Shown here: in pieces, positions 35,974-47,628 of the stretch
Layout: each line of letters starts with the position of its first letter
Numbering within the stretch: position 1 is the first letter of the stretch
Assembly: GCF_002844575.1 (NCBI RefSeq)
Contig: NZ_PIQO01000002.1
Span: 62,001-126,000, forward strand
Reading direction: 5' to 3'
DNA: 64,000 bases
Source: Heyndrickxia camelliae
GTDB lineage: Bacteria; Bacillota; Bacilli; Bacillales; Bacillaceae_C
Notes under the pieces: model-generated
Databases searched by the model: none
What the model was told of the DNA's origin: nothing
What the model saw: the letters and a program-made list of their open reading frames with translations, nothing else
Program-made: the position numbers and the translations under genes

Positions 35974-37170
35974 TTAAGATGCTTCGCCTGAATCCCATTT
36001 TTTCTTTTCCTCTACTGTAATGATTCCAAGCTCATAATGATCCCCTTCAAATATAGCACCTTGTGCAAAACGTACTTGGTCGTTTGTATCCAATACTTCA
36101 AGCTTGCAATAAGCACGATTTTTTTGAAGTGCTTGATAAAATTCATCTGTATTTTTAACTACATGCCCATTGCATTTATGAATGACTTCCCCTGTTTTTA
36201 AGGACAGTTTTTCAGCCGGTGAACCTGGAATCACTGCCAAAATAATGAGGCCATAATCTCTTGGGGTAAAATAGTATGGATTTGCTCCTTCGCGGACACG
36301 ATGTTGGTAAGAAATCCATGCTCTTGCTACGATTGCAACTATAATTGAAACGATAGATAGAACGGATATCCATAAGCCTCCTGCCGCAATGGCAGCTGTT
36401 ATTATTCCAGCTACAATAATTTGTTTGCCAAGCTGTTTCACTGCCACTTCTGGCAAACCGCTCTGAATTTGCTGCTGGAAACCAATTATGAACGGTACCA
36501 GAATAAGAGAATACGAGTGTGTACCCCAGTCGAAGGTGGGCCACCAGCTAAATGGTGCAGTTAATGGCCCAGTGGGCAAAAAGCAAAACATTGGGATTAG
36601 CCACATTCTCTTGGCGTGAAAAGCACCTATCGTTAAACCACGGCGACTTCTTCGATATTTTGGAGAACTCTCCTTTCCTCCATTCCGAACCATGAGAATT
36701 CCTTCTGCGATTAAAAGGAGGCCGACCAAAATAGCCAATCCTACTAAACTAGCATCCGTCGTTTTTTCAATATATTGCCCAATCCATGGAATTTGAAAAT
36801 GAAATTGCTTGGACAAATATATCACTACAAATACTAGCCCCATTGTAAAAGCTGAAGATAGTAGGCGGAAACCGCCAATCAAGATAAAGATAGTTGTCGA
36901 GAAAAATAGGGTTACTAATATACCAAAACTAATTGTGAAGCCATTTGCCACAGAAATGATAGACAAAATAAGCCCTGCTACCCATCCAGCAGAAAGTAAA
37001 TATCGCAGCTCTTGTAATGGAGGGTATACACTAATATGGAAATCTGAACGCTCTCTTTTCACACGCAAAAACCCCATAAAAACGGCAGCAACGATTGCAA
37101 AATATAAACTCGGATGAATAAAAAACTTTCCGATGCTTTTAAGTAACTCAATCCCCCATTCCTGTGCCAA
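35974..37170 (-). CDS. minJ: Division-site topology factor MinJ (PDZ membrane protein)
   Basis: 398 aa, TTG start (AGGATGG upstream). Begins AQEWGIELLKSIGKFFIHPSL, with about eight membrane segments through residue 300 and a C-terminal PDZ domain (about 305-385: GLIILAVIPGSPAEKLSLKTGEVIHKCNG in part). Length and topology match B. subtilis MinJ (YvjD, 397 aa), which bridges DivIVA and MinD to keep division at midcell. The neighbour ctpB is also as in B. subtilis, though swrA, found between them there, is missing here. Confidence 0.87.
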   Translation of the reverse strand: MAQEWGIELLKSIGKFFIHPSLYFAIVAAVFMGFLRVKRERSDFHISVYPPLQELRYLLSAGWVAGLILSIISVANGFTISFGILVTLFFSTTIFILIGGFRLLSSAFTMGLVFVVIYLSKQFHFQIPWIGQYIEKTTDASLVGLAILVGLLLIAEGILMVRNGGKESSPKYRRSRRGLTIGAFHAKRMWLIPMFCFLPTGPLTAPFSWWPTFDWGTHSYSLILVPFIIGFQQQIQSGLPEVAVKQLGKQIIVAGIITAAIAAGGLWISVLSIVSIIVAIVARAWISYQHRVREGANPYYFTPRDYGLIILAVIPGSPAEKLSLKTGEVIHKCNGHVVKNTDEFYQALQKNRAYCKLEVLDTNDQVRFAQGAIFEGDHYELGIITVEEKKKWDSGEAS

Positions 37171-37278
37171 TGTTAATCACCATCCTTTTTCATTAGTCTA
37201 ATATTTTTATTTTAGCAGATGGAAGGATTAAAACCTATTACCTTTTATAAAATAAAAGAAACAAGCTAAGCTTGTTTC

Positions 37279-38730
37279 CTAGTTTTGATTACTAATATAT
37301 TTTAACGCTACTTGCAATTGAAGATCGTTTTTCTCCTCTTTTCTTGCCTGTTCTAATGCCGTATCGAGTTGTTCGGCTGTTTTGGTATCAATTTCACCCG
37401 TTATAGGAAGCTTTTCTTGATTTTGAAATGCTTTTACCGCCTGTTCTGTTTGATTATCAAAATAGCCATCTTCACGTCCTGGCCCATAGCCTAAACCAGA
37501 AAGGATTTGCTGGGCAAGTTTAACTTGCTCATTATTAGCATCTATCTTTAAAGAATCATCTACCTTTAATGGATTTACATAAAAATACTCTGGTTGTTTG
37601 ACCTCAATGTTAGGTTTGATACCTTTTTGATGAATCCAATTTCCATCTGGTGTAAGCCATTTATACATAGTCAATTTAATGGAACTTCCATCCCCTAATG
37701 GCATGGCTGTTTGGACCGTTCCCTTCCCAAATGTTTTTTCACCTATTAATGTATATCCGTCCGCTTCCTGTAAGGAGCTTGCTAGTATCTCCGCTGCGGA
37801 CGCACTTCCTTCATCAACCAGTACAGCAATTGGATATGACTTCTTCTGCTTCAGCTTTGAATAATAAGGAAGCTTATCGCCATTGCGTTGTTCAATTTGA
37901 AAATAAGGTTTATCATTTGGAACGAGACCTTTCAACATATCTTCCACGCTAGATAAATAGCCGCCCGGATTTCCTCTTACATCAATGATAAGTCCACTTA
38001 TATTCTGTGATTCTAGTTTTTGAAGTTTTTGATTAAAATCGACAGCGGTATCCTTGGAAAATTGAGTAATTTCCAAATATCCGATTGATTTCTCACCTTG
38101 TTTTTTGATTGCCGAAAATACGGTTTCAAGTGGGATGCTTTCCCGTTTCACTACAAATGTTAAGGGATTGCTTGCGCCTTCTCTTTGAATCTCCAATGTG
38201 ACCGACGTTCCTTTTTTACCGCGGATTTTCGTCGTTGCTTCTGTAAGATCCAAGCCATGAGTGCTCACACCATCAATTTTTACAATGACATCTTTAGGAC
38301 GAAGTCCCGCCTTTTCAGCTGGTGAATCTTTATAAGGGGCCACAATAACAATCTTTCCATCCTTTTGTGCTACTTCTGCCCCAATTCCCTCAAAGGAGGA
38401 GTCCAAAGAATTGTTAAACTGTGTTGCTGTTTTTGCATCCATATAAACAGAAAAAGGATCATTTAAGGTACCTACCATGCCTTGAATTGCCCCTTCAACT
38501 AGTTGCTTCTCATCCACTTTTTTCACATAGGATTTCATAATAAGATCATACGCTTGAGCAATCTTAGATAAATCAGGGAGAACCTGCTGCCCTTTTAAAG
38601 GAATTTGTGCTGTATTCTCTTCGATTTTTTGCTGGAGGTCATGATAATACCATTTCATCCCTGTATATGTGCCGCCTGCACCAGTAAGTAATGACCCTGA
38701 AATAACAACTGCTAACCATCTACGTTTCAT
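37279..38730 (-). CDS. ctpB: Carboxy-terminal processing protease CtpB (S41)
   Basis: 483 aa from ATG at 38730, with AGGGGG 7 nt upstream; an upstream in-frame ATG has none. Signal/anchor LAVVISGSLLTGAGG, PDZ domain about 95-175 (EGIGAEVAQKDGKIVIVAP, GLRPKDVIVKIDG), peptidase core with DVRGNPGG, the catalytic Ser in VDEGSASAAEILA (about 310) and Lys in GEKTFGKGTVQ (about 335), then a peptidoglycan-binding domain at about 400-460 (LGYGPGREDGYFDNQTEQAV). In B. subtilis CtpB cleaves SpoIVFA in the sigma-K checkpoint, so sporulation is implied. Confidence 0.92.
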   Translation of the reverse strand: MKRRWLAVVISGSLLTGAGGTYTGMKWYYHDLQQKIEENTAQIPLKGQQVLPDLSKIAQAYDLIMKSYVKKVDEKQLVEGAIQGMVGTLNDPFSVYMDAKTATQFNNSLDSSFEGIGAEVAQKDGKIVIVAPYKDSPAEKAGLRPKDVIVKIDGVSTHGLDLTEATTKIRGKKGTSVTLEIQREGASNPLTFVVKRESIPLETVFSAIKKQGEKSIGYLEITQFSKDTAVDFNQKLQKLESQNISGLIIDVRGNPGGYLSSVEDMLKGLVPNDKPYFQIEQRNGDKLPYYSKLKQKKSYPIAVLVDEGSASAAEILASSLQEADGYTLIGEKTFGKGTVQTAMPLGDGSSIKLTMYKWLTPDGNWIHQKGIKPNIEVKQPEYFYVNPLKVDDSLKIDANNEQVKLAQQILSGLGYGPGREDGYFDNQTEQAVKAFQNQEKLPITGEIDTKTAEQLDTALEQARKEEKNDLQLQVALKYISNQN

Positions 38731-39048
38731 CGAAGTCCCCCTCATCACGGATAAATATAGCTTTTTCGAGTGAGATTTAGCGGGAGAAGTGCTTGACTAA
38801 ATTTCACAAACCTATTCTTCAATATATGATTGGGTGGGACAGGTTATGATAACGAAGTTTTGAGTTTTGGTAAATGGGAGCGGGCTATTTTGAGGTGATT
38901 CGGATTGTCATTATTATTTTCGTTTTTTTATAGTCTAGGGAAGAATAGGCTTATTATCTATACAAAGTGTATTTTGAATTTTCTTTTTCTACTTTTTTCG
39001 TTTTCCCTCATTTAAATGGACACTGGCTTTCTCTTTTTGCCTTGTTTT

Positions 39049-40068
39049 GTCCTTTGGAACCTTTCTAATGGACACTTGCCTTGTCCTTTTGAAACCTTAT
39101 AAAGGACATTGCCCTTCTCTTTTTGCTCCACCTTGTCCTTTGGAACCTTTCTAATGGACACTTGCCTTGTCCTTTTGAAACCTTATAAAGGACATTTCCC
39201 TTCTCTTTTTGCTCCACCTTGTCCTTTTGTTCCTTTCTAATGGACACACGCCTTCTCTTTTTGCTCTGACTTGTCCTTTTGAATCCTTATAAAGGACATT
39301 GCCCTTCTCTATTTGCTCTGACTTGCCCTTTTGTTCCCTTCTAAAGACCATTTGCCTTCTCTTTTTGCTCTACCTTGTCCTTTTGAAACCTTATAAAGGA
39401 CATTTCCCTTCTCTTTTCGCTTTAACTTGTCCTTTTGAACCTTTCTAATGGACACCTGCCTTCTCTTTTCGCTCTGACTTGTCCTTTTGAAACCTTGTAA
39501 TGGACATTTCCCTTCTCTTTTTGCTCTGACTTGTCCTTTTGAAACCTTATAATGGACATTTCCCTTCTTTTTTCGCTTTAACTTGTCTTTTTGAAACCTT
39601 TCTAAAGGACACCCGCCTTCTCTTTTCGCTCTGACTTGTCCTTTTGTTCCCTTCTAAAGACCATTTGCCTTCTCTTTTTGCTCTGACTTGTCCTTTTGAA
39701 ACCTTATAATGGACATTTCCCTTCTCTTTTTGCTCTGACTTGTCCTTTTGAACCCTTCTAAAGGACATTTGCCTTCTCTTTCGCTTTAACTTGTCCTTTT
39801 GAACCTTTCTAATGGACATTTCCCTTCTCTTTTTGCTCCACCTTGTCCTTTTGTTCCTTTCTAAAGGAACACCTGCCTTCTCTTTTTGCTCTAACTTGTC
39901 CTTTTGTTCCTTTCTAAAGGACACCCACCCTTCTCTTTTCGCTTTAACTTGTCCTTTTGAACCTTTCTAAAGGACACCCGCCTTCTCTCTTCGCTTTAAC
40001 TTGTCCTTTTGAAACCTTTCTAAAGGACACCCGCCCGCCTTCTCTTTTCGCTCTAACTTGTTCTTTTA
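39049..40068. repeat. Tandem array of about 21 imperfect units of about 52 nt
   Basis: Units start at roughly 39049, 39083, 39135, 39169, 39222, 39274, 39326, 39377, 39429, 39480, 39533, 39585, 39637, 39690, 39742, 39794, 39845, 39898, 39950, 40003 and 40060; typical spacing is 51-53 nt with one short unit of 34. Each unit has TGTCCTTTT, 8-11 nt (GAAACCTTAT or GAACCTTTCT), A(A/T)(A/T)GGACA, forming an inverted repeat, then a pyrimidine-rich TTCCCTTCTCTTTTTGCTC stretch. Period is not a multiple of three and frames shift, so the translated K/R-rich ORFs are not proteins. The rest of 38731-39048 shows nothing recognisable. Confidence 0.9.
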
Positions 40069-40101
40069 ACCTAAACTCTACAAATTCGATTTCGCCATAA
40101 A

Positions 40102-40133
40102 AATAGAAAAAGAACGTGTGTAATTCCACACGC
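40102..40133 (-). terminator. Terminator of the metY-metX-hom operon
   Basis: Minus-strand stem CGTGTG/CACACG with a 6-nt loop, then TTCTTTTTCTATTTT. Confidence 0.8.
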
Positions 40134-40153
40134 CCTCCAATAGAAGCATATCT

Positions 40154-41140
40154 CTAGATACTTAGCTGCAACTGACGATTTTTTACAGTATAGATATCCG
40201 CTAGATCCTCCACCATTGCGCTCGCGGTTGGCAGTTTACCGGCGCCTGGTCCAATCAAGGTAAATCTTCCTAATAAACTAGCTTCCACCGTAATCGCATT
40301 GTCGACTCCATCAACAGAATAAAGTGGATGGCTTTCTTCTATTAATATCGGCTTAACGGAGGCTTTGAGGTCGCCGTTTTCCTGATAAATATCTGCTATA
40401 TGCTTATACTTCAAGTTCCGTTGGGAGGCCTGTTTTACTTGCTCCGATGTAATTGCGGTAATCCCCTGTAATTCAACTTCCGACCAAATTGGCTGTTTCC
40501 CAAAAGCTAGCTCACTTAAAATCATCGTTTTGCAGAATGCATCCTTGCCGCTTATATCACTTGTCGGATTCTCCTCTGCATAGCCATTTCGTTGTGCTAA
40601 TTTTAACGCCTCGTCAAAAGATATTTCATTATTACGCATTTCAGTTAAAATAAAATTTGAAGTACCATTCAAAATACCTTGAATTCTTTCAATTTTATTC
40701 ACCTGAAGTATTTGCTTTAGTGTTCTAATAATTGGCACTCCGCCGGCAGTCGTTGCTTCATACCTGACACTTACATCGTATTCCTTTCCTTTCTGAAGAA
40801 GTTCTTTCCCGTAGCGGGCAAACATTACTTTATTAGCCGTAATCACTTGGATTCCTTTTTCGATTGCCCGTCTTAAATACGTATACCCCGGTTCTTCCCC
40901 AACAATAGCTTCAAAGATAACTTGCAATCCGGGAATCTTTAAAATATCCTTAAATTCTGTTGTAATGAATATATTAGAATCGATATCCCGTCTTTTATGT
41001 GGATCCTTAATCAAGACTCCTACAATTTCCACTTCTTCTCCTAAAAGACCTTTTAGCCGCTGACGATGGGTTTTTAACGCTGTATACACACCTTGACCAA
41101 CAGTACCATATCCTAAGAGGGCTGCCTTAATTTTTGCCAT
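40154..41140 (-). CDS. hom: Homoserine dehydrogenase, short form without ACT domain
   Basis: 328 aa from ATG at 41140 (AAAGGTG 5 nt upstream). NAD(P)-binding GYGTVGQGVY (about 10-19), TANKVMFARYG (about 101), catalytic-domain ATTAGGVPIIRTL (about 129) and GILNGTSNFILTEM (about 154), GYAEENPTSDISGKDA (about 187). It makes homoserine from aspartate semialdehyde. Biosynthetic Hom is usually about 430 aa with a C-terminal ACT domain for threonine feedback; here the protein ends right after the catalytic domain. As last gene of the SAM-controlled operon it may be a methionine-dedicated, feedback-insensitive isozyme. Confidence 0.9.
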   Translation of the reverse strand: MAKIKAALLGYGTVGQGVYTALKTHRQRLKGLLGEEVEIVGVLIKDPHKRRDIDSNIFITTEFKDILKIPGLQVIFEAIVGEEPGYTYLRRAIEKGIQVITANKVMFARYGKELLQKGKEYDVSVRYEATTAGGVPIIRTLKQILQVNKIERIQGILNGTSNFILTEMRNNEISFDEALKLAQRNGYAEENPTSDISGKDAFCKTMILSELAFGKQPIWSEVELQGITAITSEQVKQASQRNLKYKHIADIYQENGDLKASVKPILIEESHPLYSVDGVDNAITVEASLLGRFTLIGPGAGKLPTASAMVEDLADIYTVKNRQLQLSI

Positions 41141-41196
41141 TACATCACCTTTCCTTTTTGGAATAACTAGCACATTGGATAGGTGCTCCCACTCTA

Positions 41197-43595
<2,399 letters not shown>

Positions 43596-43626
43596 TTAAG
43601 ACAGGGGTGAGGGTTCCAAAGAGGAA

Positions 43627-43787
43627 TTAAAAAACCCTCTTATAAGAAGAGGGCTTGTTATGCAGGTTCCTCCCCTTATCTTTCAGACCTCAAGGATCTG
43701 TAGGAATTAGCACCTTATCAAACATAAGAGTTTGATGGTTGCCGGGCATCATAGGGCCTATTCCCTCCGCCACTCTCGATAAGAGTA
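43627..43787 (-). promoter_or_regulatory. SAM-I (S-box) riboswitch with terminator
   Basis: On the minus strand, starting CTCTTATCGAGAGTGG, then GGAGGGAATAGGCCC, GATGCCCGGCAACC, a variable hairpin, AAGGTGCTAATTCCTACAG, GAAAGATAAGGGG and finally terminator stem GCCCTCTTCTTATAAGAGGG followed by Ts (43634-43628). All S-box core boxes are present. SAM binding should end transcription before metY. Confidence 0.97.
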
Positions 43788-43829
43788 TTCATTTAATTTT
43801 CATAAAATTTAAAATTACTTTTAATGTGC

Positions 43830-43859
43830 ATTATAGTAGAGTGGTAAATCATAAGTCAA
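43830..43859 (-). promoter_or_regulatory. Sigma-A promoter for the riboswitch-metYX-hom operon
   Basis: TTGACT (43859-43854), 18-nt spacer, TATAAT (43835-43830) on the minus strand, about 45 nt before the S-box. Confidence 0.8.
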
Positions 43860-43896
43860 TAGTTTTTTTGAAAATTTTTGTATGTTTTGAATACAA

Positions 43897-45039
43897 TCAT
43901 TTTAGGGATGATTGTATGGCATCCTCGAATTGTTTAATAATATCGTTTGCACTCTCAATTCCTAATGAGATGCGAACCACCTGTTTATTAATGCCTATTT
44001 TCTCTTGGAGTTCCTGTGGTAAAGCCCTGTGCGATGTGCCAAGTGGATACGAAACAGTAGTTTCAACACCCGCTAATGTTGGAACAATTTTTACCCAGCC
44101 AAGAGAGGCAAAGAACTGGCTGATATTGCATTTATCACTCAATTCTATTGTTACAATTGCACCGTTTCCTTTTTCCGAAACATATTTCGGATAGTAAACT
44201 CTTTTTACCGATACATTTGCCATTAATGCCTGTGCCAATTCCTTGGCATTGGATGCCTGGCGTTCCATTCGCAATGCCAATGTTTTGATGCCTCGGCATG
44301 TGAGCCACGCCTCAAATGGACTTAAATTTGCGCCAAGGTTCACTACTTTTTCACGTGCTCTCTCCACAAGGTTAGCATGTCCCACTAAAACCCCTGCAGT
44401 AACATCACTATGGCCACCTAAATATTTTGTCGCACTGTGAACAACAAGATCTACCCCTTCCAGAAACGGCTGTTTCAAATAGGGGCTTGCAAAGGTATTA
44501 TCCACCATTGTGATAATGGACTCTTCTCTTGCAATCTCGACGAGTTTTCCGATATCCTCCACACGCAAAAATGGGTTAGTTACGGTTTCAGTATAAAGAA
44601 GAGTCGTATTTTTTTGAATGGAGTTTTTGATTTGATCACTGTTCTCAAATGATATAAAGGTCGTTTCAATTCCAAATTGTTTTAGCTCTTCTTTTAATAG
44701 ATGATAGGTTCCGCCATAAAGGTCCTCCGCTGCAACGACATGGTCTCCCGCTTTTGCAACAGAAAGAATCCCAGCTAAAATAGCAGACAACCCTGAAGAG
44801 GTAGCTACGCCAGTGGGTGCACCTTCCAATGCTGCAACTGCCTGTCCCAGTTCATCTGTGTTCGGATTGCCCGTTCTACTATATAAATACGGGGATTCCC
44901 CTTGATAGAACCCTTCCAACTCTTCCAAAGAAGAAAAGGTAAAAGCTGTTGTTTGATAGATTGGCGTCGTTTTACTGTGAATAACGTTCGTGTTCTTTAA
45001 TGAGTTATGTACCACTTTCGTATCGAATGAAACACCCAA
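43897..45039 (-). CDS. Cys/Met-metabolism PLP enzyme (cystathionine gamma-synthase/beta- or gamma-lyase family)
   Basis: About 380 aa. TTG at 45039 is preferred (GGGG 8 nt upstream); a GTG three codons earlier is the longer option. SKTTPIYQTTAFTFSSLEEL, YSRTGNPNTDELGQAVAALEG (split), AEDLYGGTYHLL, VDNTFASPYL and the PLP lysine in VVHSATKYLGGHSDVTAG (about 190-207). Length fits MetI/MetC/MccB/MetB-type enzymes. Sequence reading cannot tell cystathionine synthesis from lysis or from O-acyl-homoserine sulfhydrylation. No S-box is visible in front, unlike metY, so control differs from its neighbour operon. Confidence 0.85.
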   Translation of the reverse strand: MGVSFDTKVVHNSLKNTNVIHSKTTPIYQTTAFTFSSLEELEGFYQGESPYLYSRTGNPNTDELGQAVAALEGAPTGVATSSGLSAILAGILSVAKAGDHVVAAEDLYGGTYHLLKEELKQFGIETTFISFENSDQIKNSIQKNTTLLYTETVTNPFLRVEDIGKLVEIAREESIITMVDNTFASPYLKQPFLEGVDLVVHSATKYLGGHSDVTAGVLVGHANLVERAREKVVNLGANLSPFEAWLTCRGIKTLALRMERQASNAKELAQALMANVSVKRVYYPKYVSEKGNGAIVTIELSDKCNISQFFASLGWVKIVPTLAGVETTVSYPLGTSHRALPQELQEKIGINKQVVRISLGIESANDIIKQFEDAIQSSLK

Positions 45040-45111
45040 ATTCCACACCCCGCATATTATATTTAATTAAACAGATTGTACGCTTGGTTTACCTTGATGT
45101 CAAAACAATTT

Positions 45112-45186
45112 TGTGGGATTTAGGGACAGGTTCCTCGTCCCACCTACTCTGTCGGATGTGGGATTTAGGGACAGGTTCCTCGTCCC
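45112..45186. repeat. Two direct copies of a 30-nt GGGACAGG repeat
   Basis: TGTGGGATTTAGGGACAGG followed by TTCCTCGTCCC occurs at 45112-45141 and again at 45157-45186, 45 nt apart. Each copy can fold (GGGAC...GTCCC). A third, palindromic version forms the cls terminator at 45250-45302. The remainder of 45040-45308 holds no gene. Confidence 0.85.
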
Positions 45187-45249
45187 GATGTGGAATTCAT
45201 GGCGGATTACAAAGGTTACTTCCGGTTCCCATGACCAAAGGGGAGAATG

Positions 45250-45302
45250 AAAAAAGGGACAGGTCCATTATCCCAAAAAGTGGGACGAGGGACCTGTCCC
45301 CC
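45250..45302 (-). terminator. Terminator of cls formed by the GGGACAGG repeat
   Basis: Minus strand GGGACAGGTCC...TCCCA / GGGA...GGACCTGTCCC followed by six Ts, 7 nt after the cls stop codon. An 11-bp perfect outer stem. Confidence 0.88.
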
Positions 45303-45308
45303 AAGCCA

Positions 45309-46754
45309 CTATAAAATAGGAGATAGTAAGCGAGAGACGGATTCTTTAAAACGTATATACATCGGGCGATTTCGGTAATCCTCGATGGTTAATTCTCGTG
45401 ATTTTTGCATATCATCTTTATAAATGTTTTCGAGTTTTTTTGCGAGATACTGGCTATATAAAAAGGCATTTACCTCGAAATTCAAGCGGAAACTGCGGTT
45501 ATCAATATTTGCGGTTCCGACCGTTGCAATTTTACCGTCCACCACAAGCATTTTCGCATGAATAAAGCCATTTTCGTAAATATAGACCTTCGCGTTTGTT
45601 TTTAAAAGTTCGCCAACATTCGAATAGGTTGCCCAGTAAACGAACATATGATCCGGCTTATTTGGAATCATCAAGCGTACATCGACTCCAGACAAGGCCG
45701 CAATTTTCAAGGCATTAAGCAAACTATCATCCGGTATAAAATAGGGCGTCTGCATATAAATATATTTTTTGGCAGAATTGATCATTTTAATATAACCGTT
45801 TTTAATCTGCTCCCATTCCGAATCTGGACCGCTCGATACGATTTGTACATCTGTATCCCCTGTTGATACAATATCGGGAAAATATCGTGTTTCATAGCGG
45901 ATTTCTTTTGAGGCTGCCTGATTCCAATCAAGAATAAATCTAGTTTGCATGGCATACACTGCTTTACCGACAATTTTTAAATGAGTATCTCTCCAATAGC
46001 CAAATTTCTCATTTAACCCTAAATACTCATCTCCAATATTAAAACCACCGATATAACCTATCTCTCCATCAATGATAGCAAGTTTTCGGTGATTTCGAAA
46101 ATTGACGCGTAAATTGACATGGGGAATTTTGGCTGCAAAAAAGGATGCTACCTCTCCCCCAGCTTCTATAAATTCCCTAAAAAATTTCCTTGGCAATTTG
46201 CGGGACCCCATGTCATCATAAACAACGCGGACCTTTACTCCTTCTTTTGCCTTTAAAGTTAATAATTCAATAAGCTGTTTTCCTAAATTATCATTGCGAA
46301 TAATATAATAAAGAAGGTGGATATGGTCCTTTGCTTTCTCAATATCCTTAAATAAAGAATGGAATTTATCCTTACCGTCGATGAAGATTTCCACATCATT
46401 ATCATGGGACATAATTGCTCCATCATTCACTAGAAGCATGTAAACTAAGTCCTTATATTGGACCGTCCTTTCATCATGAAACGGAAATGAATTGTGGCGC
46501 AATAAATCAATTTGATTCTTAGTAATCTCTTTTATCCCAATTTTCTCTTGATCTTTCCAATAAAAGATTCTTCTTCTGCTTAGGTTTTGTCCCAATATTA
46601 AGTATATTATAAAGCCTACAATCGGTAAAAATAACAGGACAAGCATCCATGCCCAGGTTGCTCCTACATGACGCCTTTCTAGAAAGATAACAACCCCTGC
46701 TAACACAAAATTTAATAAGAAAAAAAAGGCAAATAAGACCGTTGTAATTGTCAT
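45309..46754 (-). CDS. cls: Cardiolipin synthase
   Basis: 481 aa. Two N-terminal membrane helices (about 3-24 and 32-55, with RRHVGATWAWML between), then two PLD domains with HKD motifs: HRKLAIIDGEIGYIGGFNIG (about 220-239) and HAKMLVVDGKIATVGTANID (about 399-418). Ends SRLLSPIL as in bacterial ClsA-type enzymes. Joins two phosphatidylglycerols into cardiolipin at the membrane. ATG with AAAGGAG. Normal length. Confidence 0.94.
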   Translation of the reverse strand: MTITTVLFAFFFLLNFVLAGVVIFLERRHVGATWAWMLVLLFLPIVGFIIYLILGQNLSRRRIFYWKDQEKIGIKEITKNQIDLLRHNSFPFHDERTVQYKDLVYMLLVNDGAIMSHDNDVEIFIDGKDKFHSLFKDIEKAKDHIHLLYYIIRNDNLGKQLIELLTLKAKEGVKVRVVYDDMGSRKLPRKFFREFIEAGGEVASFFAAKIPHVNLRVNFRNHRKLAIIDGEIGYIGGFNIGDEYLGLNEKFGYWRDTHLKIVGKAVYAMQTRFILDWNQAASKEIRYETRYFPDIVSTGDTDVQIVSSGPDSEWEQIKNGYIKMINSAKKYIYMQTPYFIPDDSLLNALKIAALSGVDVRLMIPNKPDHMFVYWATYSNVGELLKTNAKVYIYENGFIHAKMLVVDGKIATVGTANIDNRSFRLNFEVNAFLYSQYLAKKLENIYKDDMQKSRELTIEDYRNRPMYIRFKESVSRLLSPIL

Positions 46755-47007
46755 TCTGTTCTCCTTTAATCCAGTCCCGCTTAACTATCTGGCTCAAACA
46801 GTATCATAACATAAATGCCTCTAAAACTTCCATCTGAAAAGGCCATGCCATAAACAGCAATAATTCTTTAGGTCCTTAACATGTTTAAGCATAATAGTAT
46901 ATGTCCAACTATCTTATTTTATAGCCTTTAAACATAAATTGTTCTAAATAGGAAAATAAATACGAAGAGTAGTATCCCATGTGGGTGTGATGTAAATAAA
47001 TAATTGC

Positions 47008-47225
47008 TACACAATTGCAAGTCCAAGACCTGCCCCTTCTACTGACCGATATTCAAAAAATTTCCGCTTTATAAAAAGCAAATCAAAAAACCTCTTTTGC
47101 CAATCTAATTCCCGTAACTTAACGGGCACAAAAATCATTTATGGTTTCAATCGAAATATCCATACTTCTTTTGACTTATTATATTTTTTAGCATTCGTTA
47201 ATAAATTAACCCAAACATTATTTAA
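47008..47225 (-). pseudogene. Relic of a sensor histidine kinase ATPase domain
   Basis: Read on the minus strand, one frame gives WVNLLTNAKKYNKSKEVWIF (the N box, NLLxNAxKY), and after frame breaks another gives KRKFFEYRSVEGAGLGLAIV followed by TAG (the F box and the G2 box GxGLGLxIV). The parts appear in the right order and spacing for a HATPase_c domain but out of frame and truncated, so this is decayed coding DNA. No intact kinase remains. Confidence 0.65.
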
Positions 47226-47337
47226 AAGAGACTCCGTCTATTTCCGTGTTACGCAAGAAATAGATAATCATAATTTTTGTCACTTATCGTCCATTGATAC
47301 TATCGGACTAATTCTTTTATTTGTTATGCGGCATTAA

Positions 47338-47526
47338 AGGAGTTCTTTTCATAAGGTTCCCATTTCCATCGAAAGGTTTAACCGTGGAAAATGGGAATTG
47401 ACCGTTGTGGATGTGATGGTGCCTCACATAGACGAATATGAACACTTACCAGAATTAAATTATTGGGATCATTTTCCACAATCAAAACGGTGTCCTAAGT
47501 ATCTTAAAAGAAAAATGGGGAAATGA
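47338..47526 (+). pseudogene. Possible response-regulator receiver fragment
   Basis: A 62-codon open stretch with no start codon reads ...GKWELTVVDVMVPHIDEYEH..., close to the receiver phosphorylation region (D-x-VVDVMMPxxDGxEL). It is short and isolated, faces the opposite way from the kinase relic and could be chance, but it sits next to that relic. The remaining parts of 46755-47628 show no gene. Confidence 0.35.
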
Positions 47527-47628
47527 AAAAGAATTCAAGAAACCTTACTGTTCATACAGCTTGATTTTTGAATTCTTCTATTCATCGTTTGATTTAAAAA
47601 GAAAATGGGAATTGGTAGCTACCCCATT

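Noticed and set aside
39049-40068. CRISPR array
   Set aside because: The segments between dyads are themselves repeated and similar; no unique spacers and no cas genes are present.
39065-40129. Several Lys/Arg/Gln-rich minus-strand ORFs in the repeat array
   Set aside because: They are translations of the 52-nt tandem repeat, change frame from unit to unit, lack ribosome binding sites and resemble no protein family.
45000-45314. 104-aa plus-strand ORF over the GGGACAGG repeats
   Set aside because: It consists mostly of repeat sequence with duplicated peptide stretches and spans the cls terminator.
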